A DNA stretch of 64,000 nt, taken from the NCBI GenBank assembly GCA_963703895.1, contig CAVPFX010000002.1, positions 62,001-126,000 of the forward strand. The letters run 5' to 3'. The position numbers were made by a program, and so were the translations under genes. Within the stretch, counting starts at the first letter, position 1. Every line of letters starts with the position of its first letter. Source of the DNA: VRUE01 sp963703895 (GTDB lineage Bacteria; Actinomycetota; Thermoleophilia; Solirubrobacterales; 70-9). The notes below the pieces were generated by a model. That model saw only the letters and a program-made list of their open reading frames with translations, was not told the origin of the DNA and made no database searches. This document shows, piece by piece, positions 47,279 to 55,035 of this stretch.

Positions 47279-48079
47279 ATGAGCCCCGGGTCGATCACAA
47301 GGGCGCTTGGCGCTCTGCTCTCGGCGACCCTCTTTGCCTGTCTTTGCCTCGGCGCTCTCGCCCAGGCCGAGATCGTCAAAGAGGGCGACGTCACGGTTTC
47401 CTTTCACGGTGACATCTCACCGCAAAAGCTGCCGCGGACCGGCACGGCGCCGATCGCGGTCCAGATCGGCGCCAAGATCAAGGGCTCGGATCCCGCCAAC
47501 CCACCGGTACTCGAGCGGATCGTCTTGGAGATCAACTCCCACGGTGTGCTGCAAAGCAACGGCCTGGCCAGGTGCTCGCTTGGCAAGCTCAACTCGGTCA
47601 ACTCCACTCAGGCCAAGAAGGCCTGCGGCGACGCCTTGGTCGGCCACGGCAACGTCACCTCGAGGGTCACCTTGCCCGGTCAGGGTGCCTTTGCCTCAAA
47701 TGGTCCGCTGCTTGCCTTCAACGGCGTCCACAGGGGCAAGCCGGCGATCTTTGCCCAGGTGGCCACGGGAGCGCCGCTGCCGCTGACCTACGTGATCGTC
47801 TTCGACGTCTCAAAGACCAAGGGCACCTTCGGTACCCGCCTCGATGCCACCTTGCCCCCGATTGCCTCCGAATACGGCTACATCTCTGCCTTCGACATGT
47901 CGCTTTCGCGCCGTTACACCTGGGGCGGCCAAAAGCTGAGCTACGCCTCCTCGGGCTGCCCAGCCCCAAAGGGCTTCAACATCGCCTCCTTCCCCCTGGC
48001 CAAGGCGAAATATGAGTTCAGTGGCGAGAGAACGCTCAGCCAGACCCTGGTGCGCGAGTGCAAGGTGCGGGGCAAGTGA
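47279..48079 (+). CDS. Operon gene F: secreted protein, paralog of gene G
   Basis: 266 residues; ATG 47279 two bases after the stop of gene E. Signal peptide MSPGSITRALGALLSATLFA, ending LGALAQA. The mature protein is beta-rich: VTVSFHGDISPQKLPRTGTAPIAVQIGAKI, NPPVLERIVLEINSHGVL, GLARCSLGKL, KKACGDALVGHGNV and AFASNGPLLAFNG. Each block has a counterpart in gene G (VTIEGGIAPRKLPKKIPAPI, RVCKEALVGSGRA, FSASGKLLIFNG). No recognised family. Confidence 0.78.
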   Translation: MSPGSITRALGALLSATLFACLCLGALAQAEIVKEGDVTVSFHGDISPQKLPRTGTAPIAVQIGAKIKGSDPANPPVLERIVLEINSHGVLQSNGLARCSLGKLNSVNSTQAKKACGDALVGHGNVTSRVTLPGQGAFASNGPLLAFNGVHRGKPAIFAQVATGAPLPLTYVIVFDVSKTKGTFGTRLDATLPPIASEYGYISAFDMSLSRRYTWGGQKLSYASSGCPAPKGFNIASFPLAKAKYEFSGERTLSQTLVRECKVRGK

Positions 48080-48849
48080 GCGCCGCCCGCAAACGAGCGC
48101 TGTGGCTTTGCCTTTGGGCCTTGGCTCTCGTCGGCGTCCTCATCGCGACCGCAAGTGGCCAGACGGTGAGGGCCGGCAACCTGATCGTCACGATCGAAGG
48201 GGGGATCGCGCCGAGGAAGCTGCCGAAGAAGATCCCCGCGCCGATCACGCTGACGGTCAGCGGCTCGCTGAAGACCGCCGACGGCACTCATCCTCCTGCG
48301 CTGAAGACGCTCCACTTGGAATTCGACAAGCACGGCCAGCTCAACACCAAGGGCTTGGCCACCTGCAGGCCTCAGCAGCTGCAGAGCACCCAGACCGCCA
48401 CCGCCGAAAGAGTCTGCAAGGAAGCTTTGGTGGGATCCGGCAGGGCAGAAGCCGAGATCGCCTTTCCGGAACAGCCCCCCTTCAGCGCCTCGGGCAAGCT
48501 CTTGATCTTCAATGGCGCTCCCAAGGGCGGCAAGCAGGTCCTGATTCTCCACGTCTACGCCTTTGTCCCCGCCCCGACCACCTTCGTCACCACCGCGGTG
48601 ATCGGCAAGCAGGGCGGTAAATACGGCACCACCGCCGAAATCAAGGTTCCCACCATTACCGCCGGGCAGGGCTCGCTGATCGGCTTCAATGCAAGCTTGC
48701 ACAAAACCTGGACTTACAAAGGGCAAAAGCAGAGCCTCCTACTTGCCACCTGCCCCACCGGGCACCTCTACGCCCATGGTGATTTCGCCTTTGTCGATGG
48801 CATGAAGCTTTCCGGGGACGTGGCCAGGAGTTGCACTCCCAAGGGATGA
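48076..48849 (+). CDS. Operon gene G: secreted protein, paralog of gene F
   Basis: 257 residues; GTG 48076 overlaps the stop of gene F (GTGA). Hydrophobic N-terminus RALWLCLWALALVGVLIATASGQ is a signal peptide or anchor. Conserved Cys in GLATCRPQQLQ, AERVCKEALVG, LLLATCPTGHL and the C-terminal ARSCTPKG match positions in gene F. Length and domain organisation are nearly identical, so F and G arose by tandem duplication. Function unknown. Confidence 0.78.
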   Translation: MSAARKRALWLCLWALALVGVLIATASGQTVRAGNLIVTIEGGIAPRKLPKKIPAPITLTVSGSLKTADGTHPPALKTLHLEFDKHGQLNTKGLATCRPQQLQSTQTATAERVCKEALVGSGRAEAEIAFPEQPPFSASGKLLIFNGAPKGGKQVLILHVYAFVPAPTTFVTTAVIGKQGGKYGTTAEIKVPTITAGQGSLIGFNASLHKTWTYKGQKQSLLLATCPTGHLYAHGDFAFVDGMKLSGDVARSCTPKG

Positions 48850-49334
48850 GGGCAGGCGCGACAGCGCTGCTGATCTGCTGCCTCACTTTGGGCCTGAGCG
48901 CCTGTGGTGGGGGAGGCGACTCTTCGAGCTCCTCCGCCACCGCGCAGCCCACCACGACTATCCGGGGCCCCCAGCCACCCCAGAACGCCTCGCCGCTCGA
49001 GCGCCAGATCTACCGCGCCTTCCAGCCGCCCCGGCCCGATCCTGAGCTGAAGGGATCGGCCAAGGCGATTGAGGCAGGCGAAGCGGCTTGCAAGGGTAAG
49101 ACGCCGCTCGAGGTCAAGCGCCGGTTCATCTCCCAAAGCGATCTATCGGCCGCTCAGCGCCAGGCGCTCGCGCAGATCGATCGTGGTGAAGAACAGCTAA
49201 GCGCCGACTTCGTCGCCGGGCAGCTGGCGGCGCTGGTCTACCAGCAGACGCTGGAGGAACCCCTTGCCGAGTACGGCTATCGGGGCTGTGTCTATGCACT
49301 GGCGCGGGGGCTGGAGCGGCGGTTGGAGAGTTAG
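48846..49334 (+). CDS. Operon gene H: lipoprotein of unknown function
   Basis: 162 residues; ATG 48846 overlaps the stop of gene G (ATGA). The N-terminus ends in LGLSACGGGGDSSSSS, a lipobox with Cys as lipidation site followed by a Gly/Ser linker, so the mature protein is membrane-anchored on the outer side. The helical remainder contains AAQRQALAQIDRGEEQLSADF and a Cys in YRGCVYALARG. Last gene of the operon; a hairpin terminator follows. Confidence 0.78.
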   Translation: MRAGATALLICCLTLGLSACGGGGDSSSSSATAQPTTTIRGPQPPQNASPLERQIYRAFQPPRPDPELKGSAKAIEAGEAACKGKTPLEVKRRFISQSDLSAAQRQALAQIDRGEEQLSADFVAGQLAALVYQQTLEEPLAEYGYRGCVYALARGLERRLES

Positions 49335-49358
49335 GGGTGGCGGCTCACGCCGCCGCCC
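49335..49358 (+). terminator. Hairpin after the secretion operon
   Basis: A 10-bp stem with one G-U pair (49335-49344 with 49349-49358) and a TCAC loop begins one base after the stop codon of gene H. No T-run follows. Confidence 0.55.
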
Positions 49359-49394
49359 TCGATCCGACGGAGGGTCGATCTCTGTCGCACGACG

Positions 49395-49400
49395 TATCAT
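49395..49400 (+). promoter_or_regulatory. -10 element of the small-protein/nucleotidyltransferase pair
   Basis: TATCAT followed by eight bases and ATG 49409, with no ribosome binding site between: near-leaderless layout. Confidence 0.4.
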
Positions 49401-49408
49401 CTGCATCG

Positions 49409-49627
49409 ATGTCATCCGCGCCCCGCAAGACACTGCTGGAGCCCGGCCACGAGGCCGAGTGGGCCGAGCTCAATCGCGAGAAGCGGGACTATCAGCGCCG
49501 CGCCGCCCAGGCGCTGACGCCTTCCGAGCGTGTCGCTAGCGGGCTAACTCTCTCTCGCCAGGCCGTGCAACTACTTGCCTCCACCATTCGCGCCGGCCAT
49601 GTCCCATCCCGAGCCTTCTGGTCCTGA
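49409..49627 (+). CDS. Small helical partner protein (72 aa)
   Basis: MSSAPRKTLLEPGHEAEWAELNREKRDYQRRAAQALTP is followed by a second helix (ERVASGLTLSRQAVQLLASTI). The gene overlaps the nucleotidyltransferase gene by 29 bases, so both are made from one message. The two-gene layout, a short charged helical protein in front of a minimal nucleotidyltransferase, resembles toxin-antitoxin organisation. No own family recognised. Confidence 0.6.
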   Translation: MSSAPRKTLLEPGHEAEWAELNREKRDYQRRAAQALTPSERVASGLTLSRQAVQLLASTIRAGHVPSRAFWS

Positions 49628-50111
49628 CCTCGACGGGGTCGTCGCGGACGCTAACGCCGTCGGCTTGCCCTACGTCGTGATCGGCGGCTTCAGCGTGATC
49701 GCCAACGGCTTTGTGCGCGCCACCAAGGACTCCGATCTGTTGGTCCCGGACGGGGCGGACGCCAACGACGCGATCCTCCGCTTCCTTTCCCGTGTCGAGG
49801 CAACTCGACTTCACGACGACAAGGCGCTCGACGGCGCAGATATCGCGGAAGCAGATCACCTTCGCGTGCGCACCTGTCACGGGATCGTCGACGTTCTGCG
49901 TGGCGGCTTGCCGCCGCTCGACTACGAGACTGTCGCCGCCGGCGCGATCGAGGGGGAAGTGGGGGGTGAGCCGGCCAGGTTCGCCGGCCTGCGCAGCGTG
50001 GTCGGCTTCAAGCGGCTCGCCGGTCGCCCCCAGGACAAACGCGATCTCGAAGAGCTCGAGGATCTCTACGGCGAGCTGCCGATAGACCCGATCCCCGGGC
50101 TCGATCACTGA
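49599..50111 (+). CDS. Nucleotidyltransferase-fold protein (AbiEii/MNT-like)
   Basis: 170 residues from ATG 49599. LPYVVIGGFSVIANGFVRATKDSDLLV has the GG..(x)..G-x-x-R-x-T-x-D-x-D pattern of minimal nucleotidyltransferases, with the two Asp as metal ligands. C-terminal LRSVVGFKRLAGRPQDKRDLEELEDL contains the Lys and KD-LE helix common in AbiEii-like proteins. Toxins of this fold transfer nucleotides to tRNA or proteins; here activity is inferred only. Overlaps the small partner gene upstream. It ends 15 bases from the convergent permease gene. Confidence 0.75.
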   Translation: MSHPEPSGPDLDGVVADANAVGLPYVVIGGFSVIANGFVRATKDSDLLVPDGADANDAILRFLSRVEATRLHDDKALDGADIAEADHLRVRTCHGIVDVLRGGLPPLDYETVAAGAIEGEVGGEPARFAGLRSVVGFKRLAGRPQDKRDLEELEDLYGELPIDPIPGLDH

Positions 50112-50126
50112 AGGCCGGGCCATCCC

Positions 50127-50996
50127 TCACGGTACCGCCGTCGCCTCGGTCTCGACTCCGCCGCCCTCTATGCGGTTGGCGCGGCCGCCCCGGGCCGCCG
50201 CCGCACCACCCTCGTCCCGCGTCAGCCTGTGCGCCAAGTACACCGGCACGATCGAGATCAGCACTACCAGGACCGCGACGACGTTGACTATCGGCAGCTG
50301 GTTGGGGCGGAAGAGGCGGGAGAAGATCCAGATCGGCAGGGTTTCTTCGCCGGCGCCGATCGTGAACGTGGTGACGATGATCTCGTCGAAGGCGAGGGCG
50401 AAGGCGAGCAAGGCACCGGCGGCCAGAGCGGTGCGCAGGCTGGGCAGGGTGACGAAGCGGAAGGTCTGCCAGCTGTGAGCGCCGAGGTCGGCCGAGGCCT
50501 CCTCGAAGGAGGTCGAGGTGCGGCGCAGGCGGGCGACGACGTTGTTGTAGACGACGACGATGCAGAAGGTGGCGTGGCCGACGATCACGGTGAGCAGGCC
50601 GAGTTCGACCCCGAGCACCTGGGTGAAGGTGTTGCTGAAGGCGACGCCGGTGACGATGCCGGGCAGGGCGATGGGGAGGATGACGAGGAAGGAGATCGTC
50701 TCGCGGCCGAAGAAGCGGTGGCGCGCCACGGCAAGCGAGGCGAGGGTGCCGAGCACCATCGCGATCGCCGTCGCCGCCAGCCCCGCCTTGACCGAGGTGA
50801 GCAGCGCTTCGTGGACCGACTCGTCCTCGATCGCCTTCGGGAACCAGTCGAGGGTCAGCCCCGGTGGCGGCCATTCGAGGATGTTGCTCGAGTTGAAGGC
50901 ATAGATGAAGATCACGATCAGCGGGATGTAGATGAAGGCGAGGCCGATCGCCACCGCGATGCGGAGGGTCAGCGCCGATCGTCTCGAGAGCCTCAC
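50127..50996 (-). CDS. potC: ABC transporter permease, spermidine/putrescine type (PotC-like)
   Basis: 289 residues, six membrane helices. The conserved permease loop EEASADLGAHSWQTFRFVTLPSLRTALAAGALLAFALAFDEIIVTTF carries the EAA motif that contacts the ATPase. It is the last of four co-oriented genes: ATPase, binding protein, permease, permease. GTG start at 50996, ten bases after the stop of the other permease. Substrate is probably a polyamine or similar small cation, inferred from the family. Confidence 0.88.
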   Translation of the reverse strand: MRLSRRSALTLRIAVAIGLAFIYIPLIVIFIYAFNSSNILEWPPPGLTLDWFPKAIEDESVHEALLTSVKAGLAATAIAMVLGTLASLAVARHRFFGRETISFLVILPIALPGIVTGVAFSNTFTQVLGVELGLLTVIVGHATFCIVVVYNNVVARLRRTSTSFEEASADLGAHSWQTFRFVTLPSLRTALAAGALLAFALAFDEIIVTTFTIGAGEETLPIWIFSRLFRPNQLPIVNVVAVLVVLISIVPVYLAHRLTRDEGGAAAARGGRANRIEGGGVETEATAVP

Positions 50997-51006
50997 CGTT
51001 CCATCC

Positions 51007-51891
51007 CTAGATGTGCTCGAAGGCGCCCAGCTTGCGAGCGACCAGCAGGTAGGCGATCATCACGACGATCGGCACCAGCGCCAGGGCCGAGGCGAAGGGC
51101 AGGTTGTTGGAGATGTTGTTGAAGATCACGTTGCCGATGAACTGGTCGTTGGAGACAAGACGCGGCGTGATGTAGTCGCCCAGGGTGAGGGCGAAGGTGA
51201 AGATCGAGCCGGCGACCACGGCCGGGAAGGAGAGCGGCAGGATCACCCGGCGGAAGGTGGTGAAGGGCGAGGCGCCGAGATCCTCGGAGGCGCTGATCAG
51301 CGAGTTGGGGATGCGCTCGAGGCCGGCGTAGATCGGCAGGATCATGTACGGCAGCCAGAGGTAGCTCATCACCAGCCAGACCGCCGTCGCGCCGAAGCCC
51401 GGGCCGCTCAGCCCGAACGGCTCCAGCGCCCAGTTGATCACGCCGCCGGCGGAGAGCATCGTCCGCCACGAGTAGACCTTGACCAGGTAGCTCGACCAGA
51501 GCGGCAGCAGCACCGCGACGACGAGGATCGCCTTGCCGCGCCGGCTCGCCACCTTGGCCATGTAGAAGGCGATCGGGAAGGCGAGGATCGCGTCGGTGAT
51601 CGTGACCAGGACCGCGATCAGGACCGTGCGGCCGATGATGTCGCGGTAGACCGGTTCGTTGTAGAGCGTTTCGAAGTTTTCGAAGCTGAAGCCCTGCACG
51701 ACCTCGCCGCTGAGCGGGTCGACCGACCAGAAGGCGGCGATCAGCAGGACCGCGAGCGAGCCCAGGTAGCCGATCACCAGCCAGCCGACCGGGCCGGCCA
51801 GCAGGGCTCCTATCTGCAGGCGGGGGCGGCCCTGGAAGAGGCCGGCGAGCCTGTGGCCCACCGACCTCCTCCTGACGACCGCCTCAGTCAT
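51007..51891 (-). CDS. potB: ABC transporter permease, spermidine/putrescine type (PotB-like)
   Basis: 294 residues with six membrane helices after a 35-residue N-terminal tail. EAA loop: SASEDLGASPFTTFRRVILPLSFPAVVAGSIFTFALTLGDYITPRLV, the form typical of PotB-like subunits. Starts 14 bases after the binding-protein stop codon and would pair with the PotC-like subunit. Confidence 0.88.
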   Translation of the reverse strand: MTEAVVRRRSVGHRLAGLFQGRPRLQIGALLAGPVGWLVIGYLGSLAVLLIAAFWSVDPLSGEVVQGFSFENFETLYNEPVYRDIIGRTVLIAVLVTITDAILAFPIAFYMAKVASRRGKAILVVAVLLPLWSSYLVKVYSWRTMLSAGGVINWALEPFGLSGPGFGATAVWLVMSYLWLPYMILPIYAGLERIPNSLISASEDLGASPFTTFRRVILPLSFPAVVAGSIFTFALTLGDYITPRLVSNDQFIGNVIFNNISNNLPFASALALVPIVVMIAYLLVARKLGAFEHI

Positions 51892-51905
51892 CGATCAGGA
51901 CCGGG

Positions 51906-53096
51906 TCAGCCCTTGATCGAGGTCCAGGCCTGGACCCAGTCGTTGTAGTCCTTGCAGTCGGTCGACCCGTTGCCGCAGTCGGCGAGCGGGGTCTCCCAGT
52001 AGTAGACGCGCTTCCAGAATCCCGGGTTGTCGGCGTGGTACTTGGTGCAGAATTCCTTGTCCGCGGTCTGGTCGCAGGCCAGGCTCTGGGCCGGCGCCTC
52101 GCCGAAGAATTCCGCCACTTCGGCGTTCACTTTCGGTTCGACGATCCAGTCCATCCACATGTACATGCAGTTGGGGTGTTTGGCCGAGGAGCTGATCATC
52201 CAGGTGTCCGACCAGCCCGTCGCGCCCTCCTTGGGTAGGAAACCCTGGCTTGCCGGGCTCGCCGCCACCGGCTTGCCACTGCCCTGCAGTTCGAAGTACT
52301 GGTACTGCCAGGTGGTGCCGACCACGCTGTCGCCGCCGGCGAAGGCGGAGATCTGCTTGGCCGCTTCGGACCAGTATTCGCCCACGTTCGGGCGCTGTTC
52401 TTCGAGCAGGTTGACCGCCGCTTCGAACTGTTCTTCGTTGAGCTCGTAGGGGCTTTCGATTTCCAGATCTGGCTGGTGGGCCTTGAGGTAGACGGCCGCG
52501 TCAGCGATGTAGATCGGGTCGTCGTAGGCGCTGATCTTGCCCTTGTACTTGGCCGCCTTTTTCGGGTCGAGGATCACGTCCCAGGAGGTCGGGGCGGGTT
52601 TGACGTCGCCCGTGTTCCACATCAGCAGGTTGGCGCCGCGGCCGTGTGGGATGCCGTAGTGGACGCCGTCGAAGGTGTTGTAGGGCTGATCCTTCAGGTC
52701 GGCGAAGATCGTCTTGTAGTTCGGGACGAGATCGACGTTGACCGGATCGACGTCACCGCCGTCGACCAGGCGCGCCGAGGCGTTGCCCGAGGCCGAGACC
52801 CCGTCGTACTGGCCGGTGCGCATCAGCTGCACCATTTCGTCGGAGGTGCCGGCCACCTTGGAGCTGACTTTGCAGCCGGTCTTCTGTTCGAACGGCTTGG
52901 TCCATTCCGGTTCGACGTAGCCGGCCCAGTTGACCAGGCTGAGCGAGCCCTCGCCCTTGCCGACCTTCTGCAGTTCTTCTCCGGTCGAGCTGTCGTCGCT
53001 ACTGGAGCCGCAGCCGGCAAACAGAAGCATCACTGCCAGCAGGCCCCCAACGATCAGCCACGCCGTTCGCGCGGTGTTTGCATGCTGCGTTCTCAC
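51906..53096 (-). CDS. potD: Extracellular polyamine-type solute-binding lipoprotein (PotD-like)
   Basis: 396 residues. GTG 53096 overlaps the ATPase stop by GTGA. The N-terminal segment ends LLFAGCGSSSDDSS, a lipobox with Cys near residue 29. The mature protein (LSLVNWAGYVEPEWTKPFEQKTGCKVSSK, YDGVSASGNASARL, GIPHGRGANLLMWN, DPIYIADAAVYLK) follows the PotD/PotF periplasmic-binding-protein pattern. Six Cys in the second half, including clusters near YWETPLADCGNGSTDCKDY, are unusual and may form disulfides. Confidence 0.88.
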   Translation of the reverse strand: MRTQHANTARTAWLIVGGLLAVMLLFAGCGSSSDDSSTGEELQKVGKGEGSLSLVNWAGYVEPEWTKPFEQKTGCKVSSKVAGTSDEMVQLMRTGQYDGVSASGNASARLVDGGDVDPVNVDLVPNYKTIFADLKDQPYNTFDGVHYGIPHGRGANLLMWNTGDVKPAPTSWDVILDPKKAAKYKGKISAYDDPIYIADAAVYLKAHQPDLEIESPYELNEEQFEAAVNLLEEQRPNVGEYWSEAAKQISAFAGGDSVVGTTWQYQYFELQGSGKPVAASPASQGFLPKEGATGWSDTWMISSSAKHPNCMYMWMDWIVEPKVNAEVAEFFGEAPAQSLACDQTADKEFCTKYHADNPGFWKRVYYWETPLADCGNGSTDCKDYNDWVQAWTSIKG

Positions 53097-54100
53097 GGTG
53101 GTTCCTCCTCTGTTGTCGAACCGCCACGGATGGCGACCGTTTGGTCTGGGCGCCAGCCCACTGTTACCTCCCTCCCCTGCTCGGAGGCAGCGTCTGGCGA
53201 CGTGCCTTCGACGTTCTGGCGAATCAGTTGAAGCTCCCCGCCCTGCTCGAGGGCGACGGTGTAGCGGGTGACCATGCCGACGTAGGCGACGTCGGCGATG
53301 CGGCCGCGCTCGGTGCGCAGGCCGTTGGGCGCCGCGCCGGGATCGACCATCTGGACCTTCTCGGGGCGGATCGTGAAGCGCGAGCCGTCGCGCTCGAGCA
53401 GGTTGGAGACGCCGACGAAGCCGGCGACGAACTCGGTCGCGGGCCGCTCGTAGAGCTCGACCGGGGGGCTGACCTGCTCGATCCGGCCTTCGTTGAAGAC
53501 GGCGATGCGGTCGCTCATCGTCAGCGCCTCGTCCTGGTCGTGGGTGACGTAGACGAAGGTGATGCCGACCTCGCCCTGGATCGACTTCAGCTCGACCTGC
53601 ATCTGCTCGCGCAGCTTCAGGTCGAGGGCGCCGAGCGGCTCGTCGAGCAGCAGCACCCGGGGCCGGTTGACGATCGCCCGCGCCAGGGCGACGCGCTGGC
53701 GCTGGCCGCCGGAGAGCTCGGCCGGGCGGCGCTCGGCATGGCCGGGCAGGCGCACCATCTCCAGCGCCTCATCGCGGCGCTTGGCCCGCTCGGCCTTGGC
53801 GACGCCGGCGATCCGCAGCCCGTAGGCGACGTTCTCGCCGACGGTCATGTGGGGGAAGAGCGCGTAGTCCTGGAAGACGGTGTTGACGGCGCGGTCGTAG
53901 GGCGGAACCCGGCTGACGTCGGCTCCCGCCAGTTCGATCGTGCCGCCGCTGGGGTCCTCGAAGCCGGCGATCATGCGCAGCGTCGTCGTCTTGCCGGAGC
54001 CCGAGGGACCGAGCATGGTGAAGAACTCGCCGGGCTCGACCTCGAGGTCAATGCCCGCAACCGCGACCACCTCTCCGTAACGCTTGGAGAGACTGGCCAA
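53093..54100 (-). CDS. potA: ABC transporter ATP-binding protein (PotA-like)
   Basis: 335 residues. Walker A LGPSGSGKTTTLR, Q-loop FQDYALFPHMTVGENVAYGL, signature LSGGQRQRVALARAI, Walker B VLLLDEPLGALD, H-loop YVTHDQDEA, then a C-terminal TOBE domain. TTG 54100 is the only usual start in frame after an upstream stop, but similar proteins begin about six residues earlier, and the sequence just upstream in frame (TPPDIRL) fits that extension. So a start error or an upstream frameshift is possible. First gene of the transport operon. Confidence 0.88.
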   Translation of the reverse strand: MASLSKRYGEVVAVAGIDLEVEPGEFFTMLGPSGSGKTTTLRMIAGFEDPSGGTIELAGADVSRVPPYDRAVNTVFQDYALFPHMTVGENVAYGLRIAGVAKAERAKRRDEALEMVRLPGHAERRPAELSGGQRQRVALARAIVNRPRVLLLDEPLGALDLKLREQMQVELKSIQGEVGITFVYVTHDQDEALTMSDRIAVFNEGRIEQVSPPVELYERPATEFVAGFVGVSNLLERDGSRFTIRPEKVQMVDPGAAPNGLRTERGRIADVAYVGMVTRYTVALEQGGELQLIRQNVEGTSPDAASEQGREVTVGWRPDQTVAIRGGSTTEEEPP

Positions 54101-54167
54101 GCGGATGTCAGGTGGAGTGGCTACACGGCAAAGTTATCCGAGCAGTTGAGGAAAGCAAGGACAAACT

Positions 54168-54191
54168 CACCCCGGCCAGTTGGCCGGGGTG
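54168..54191 (-). terminator. Hairpin terminator of the NlpC/P60 gene
   Basis: 54168-54178 and 54181-54191 are perfect 11-bp reverse complements with a minimal loop, 22 bases after the stop of the minus-strand hydrolase gene. On the minus strand a short T-containing stretch (AGTTTGTCCTT) follows. Confidence 0.65.
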
Positions 54192-54212
54192 GAGTACGTC
54201 CCAGGCGTCAGA

Positions 54213-54767
54213 TCAGAAGCCCGCGGGGTGGCGGGGGGTGAATCCGACGTTGTCGCGTAGGTCTTCGTGCCAGCGCGGGCCGGTTTCGCCCGAGTCGCCG
54301 GAGGTATCCCAGCGGTAGCCGGCAATTTCGGCGTAGGCGTGGCCTGAATTCGTGTAGACCGTGATCCAGCGGCCCAGACCGGCGAGGCCCCAGTTCTCCA
54401 TCGGGCCTGACGGAAGCGGGCTTTCGAGGAATTTGCCGCCGTGCAGCGCGTAGCTGACGGAGCCCGAGCAGTCGTAGCCGGCGTCCCACCAGCGACCGTG
54501 GCCGCCGCCCCAGATATAGGGCTTGAGGCGAATTTTGTTGGCCGCGGCGATTACTGCCTTGACGCGGGCCGGGGCGGATTTGGGCGGGATCAACATCCCG
54601 TTGGGCAGTAGACGCGCTTTCGCGGTCGGGGTGCAAATGTCGGTTTCGGCGGGAGAAAGTCCGCCGCCACCGCAATCGGCTGAGGCCGATGCGGGTACAA
54701 GAGCAATAACTGCCAGAACAGCCAAAATAGCTATGCCTAGCTTGAATCTATGCCTGTTGGTGCGCAA
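54213..54767 (-). CDS. Secreted NlpC/P60-type peptidoglycan hydrolase
   Basis: 184 residues. Signal peptide KLGIAILAVLAVIALVPASASA. Catalytic-domain features: KPYIWGGGHGRWWDAGYDCSGSVSYALHGG with the nucleophile Cys in DCSGS, and the His of NSGHAYAEIAG; this order matches NlpC/P60 cysteine peptidases, which cleave peptidoglycan stem peptides. The TTG start at 54767 is chosen since AAGGAG lies seven bases upstream, directly after the riboswitch. Control by c-di-AMP is expected from the leader. No SH3 or LysM domain is present. Confidence 0.85.
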   Translation of the reverse strand: MRTNRHRFKLGIAILAVLAVIALVPASASADCGGGGLSPAETDICTPTAKARLLPNGMLIPPKSAPARVKAVIAAANKIRLKPYIWGGGHGRWWDAGYDCSGSVSYALHGGKFLESPLPSGPMENWGLAGLGRWITVYTNSGHAYAEIAGYRWDTSGDSGETGPRWHEDLRDNVGFTPRHPAGF

Positions 54768-54774
54768 ACCGATC

Positions 54775-54935
54775 TCCTTCGTCGGCCTACGGGGTTAGCT
54801 GTCGGGCTGGCGCGAAAGGAGCCTGCGCCCCCACCCATAGCGGGTGAGTTAGCCCCGAAAACGTGGTTCCCCCGCTCCCGTGGCGCATGAGGCGCACGGG
54901 ACTCGGCGTTTCGGTTATTCGGAACGGCGGCAGTG
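54775..54935 (-). promoter_or_regulatory. c-di-AMP riboswitch (ydaO/yuaA type)
   Basis: On the minus strand the leader reads, in order, CGAAACGCCGAGTCC, a GC-rich hairpin (GTGCGCC...GGCGCAC), GAGCGGGGGAACCACG, GGGGCTAACTCACCC, GGGGGCGCAGG, CGACAGCTAACCCCGTAGGC and GAAGGAG. This follows the order of conserved blocks in ydaO riboswitches (CCGAGTCC, GGGGGAACC, GGGTGAAT-like, CGTCAGCTAACCTCGTAGGC). It ends at the ribosome binding site of the NlpC/P60 gene. In actinobacteria this class typically turns off cell-wall hydrolases when c-di-AMP is high. Ends are approximate. Confidence 0.85.
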
Positions 54936-55035
54936 TAGACGATCTACCGGCCGTCTGCTCATGAAACACAAACATTTTCCGGATCGCCTGCATTTAGCGT
55001 GATTCGACACGCGGGCTGGTAGCTTGCGCCCTGCG

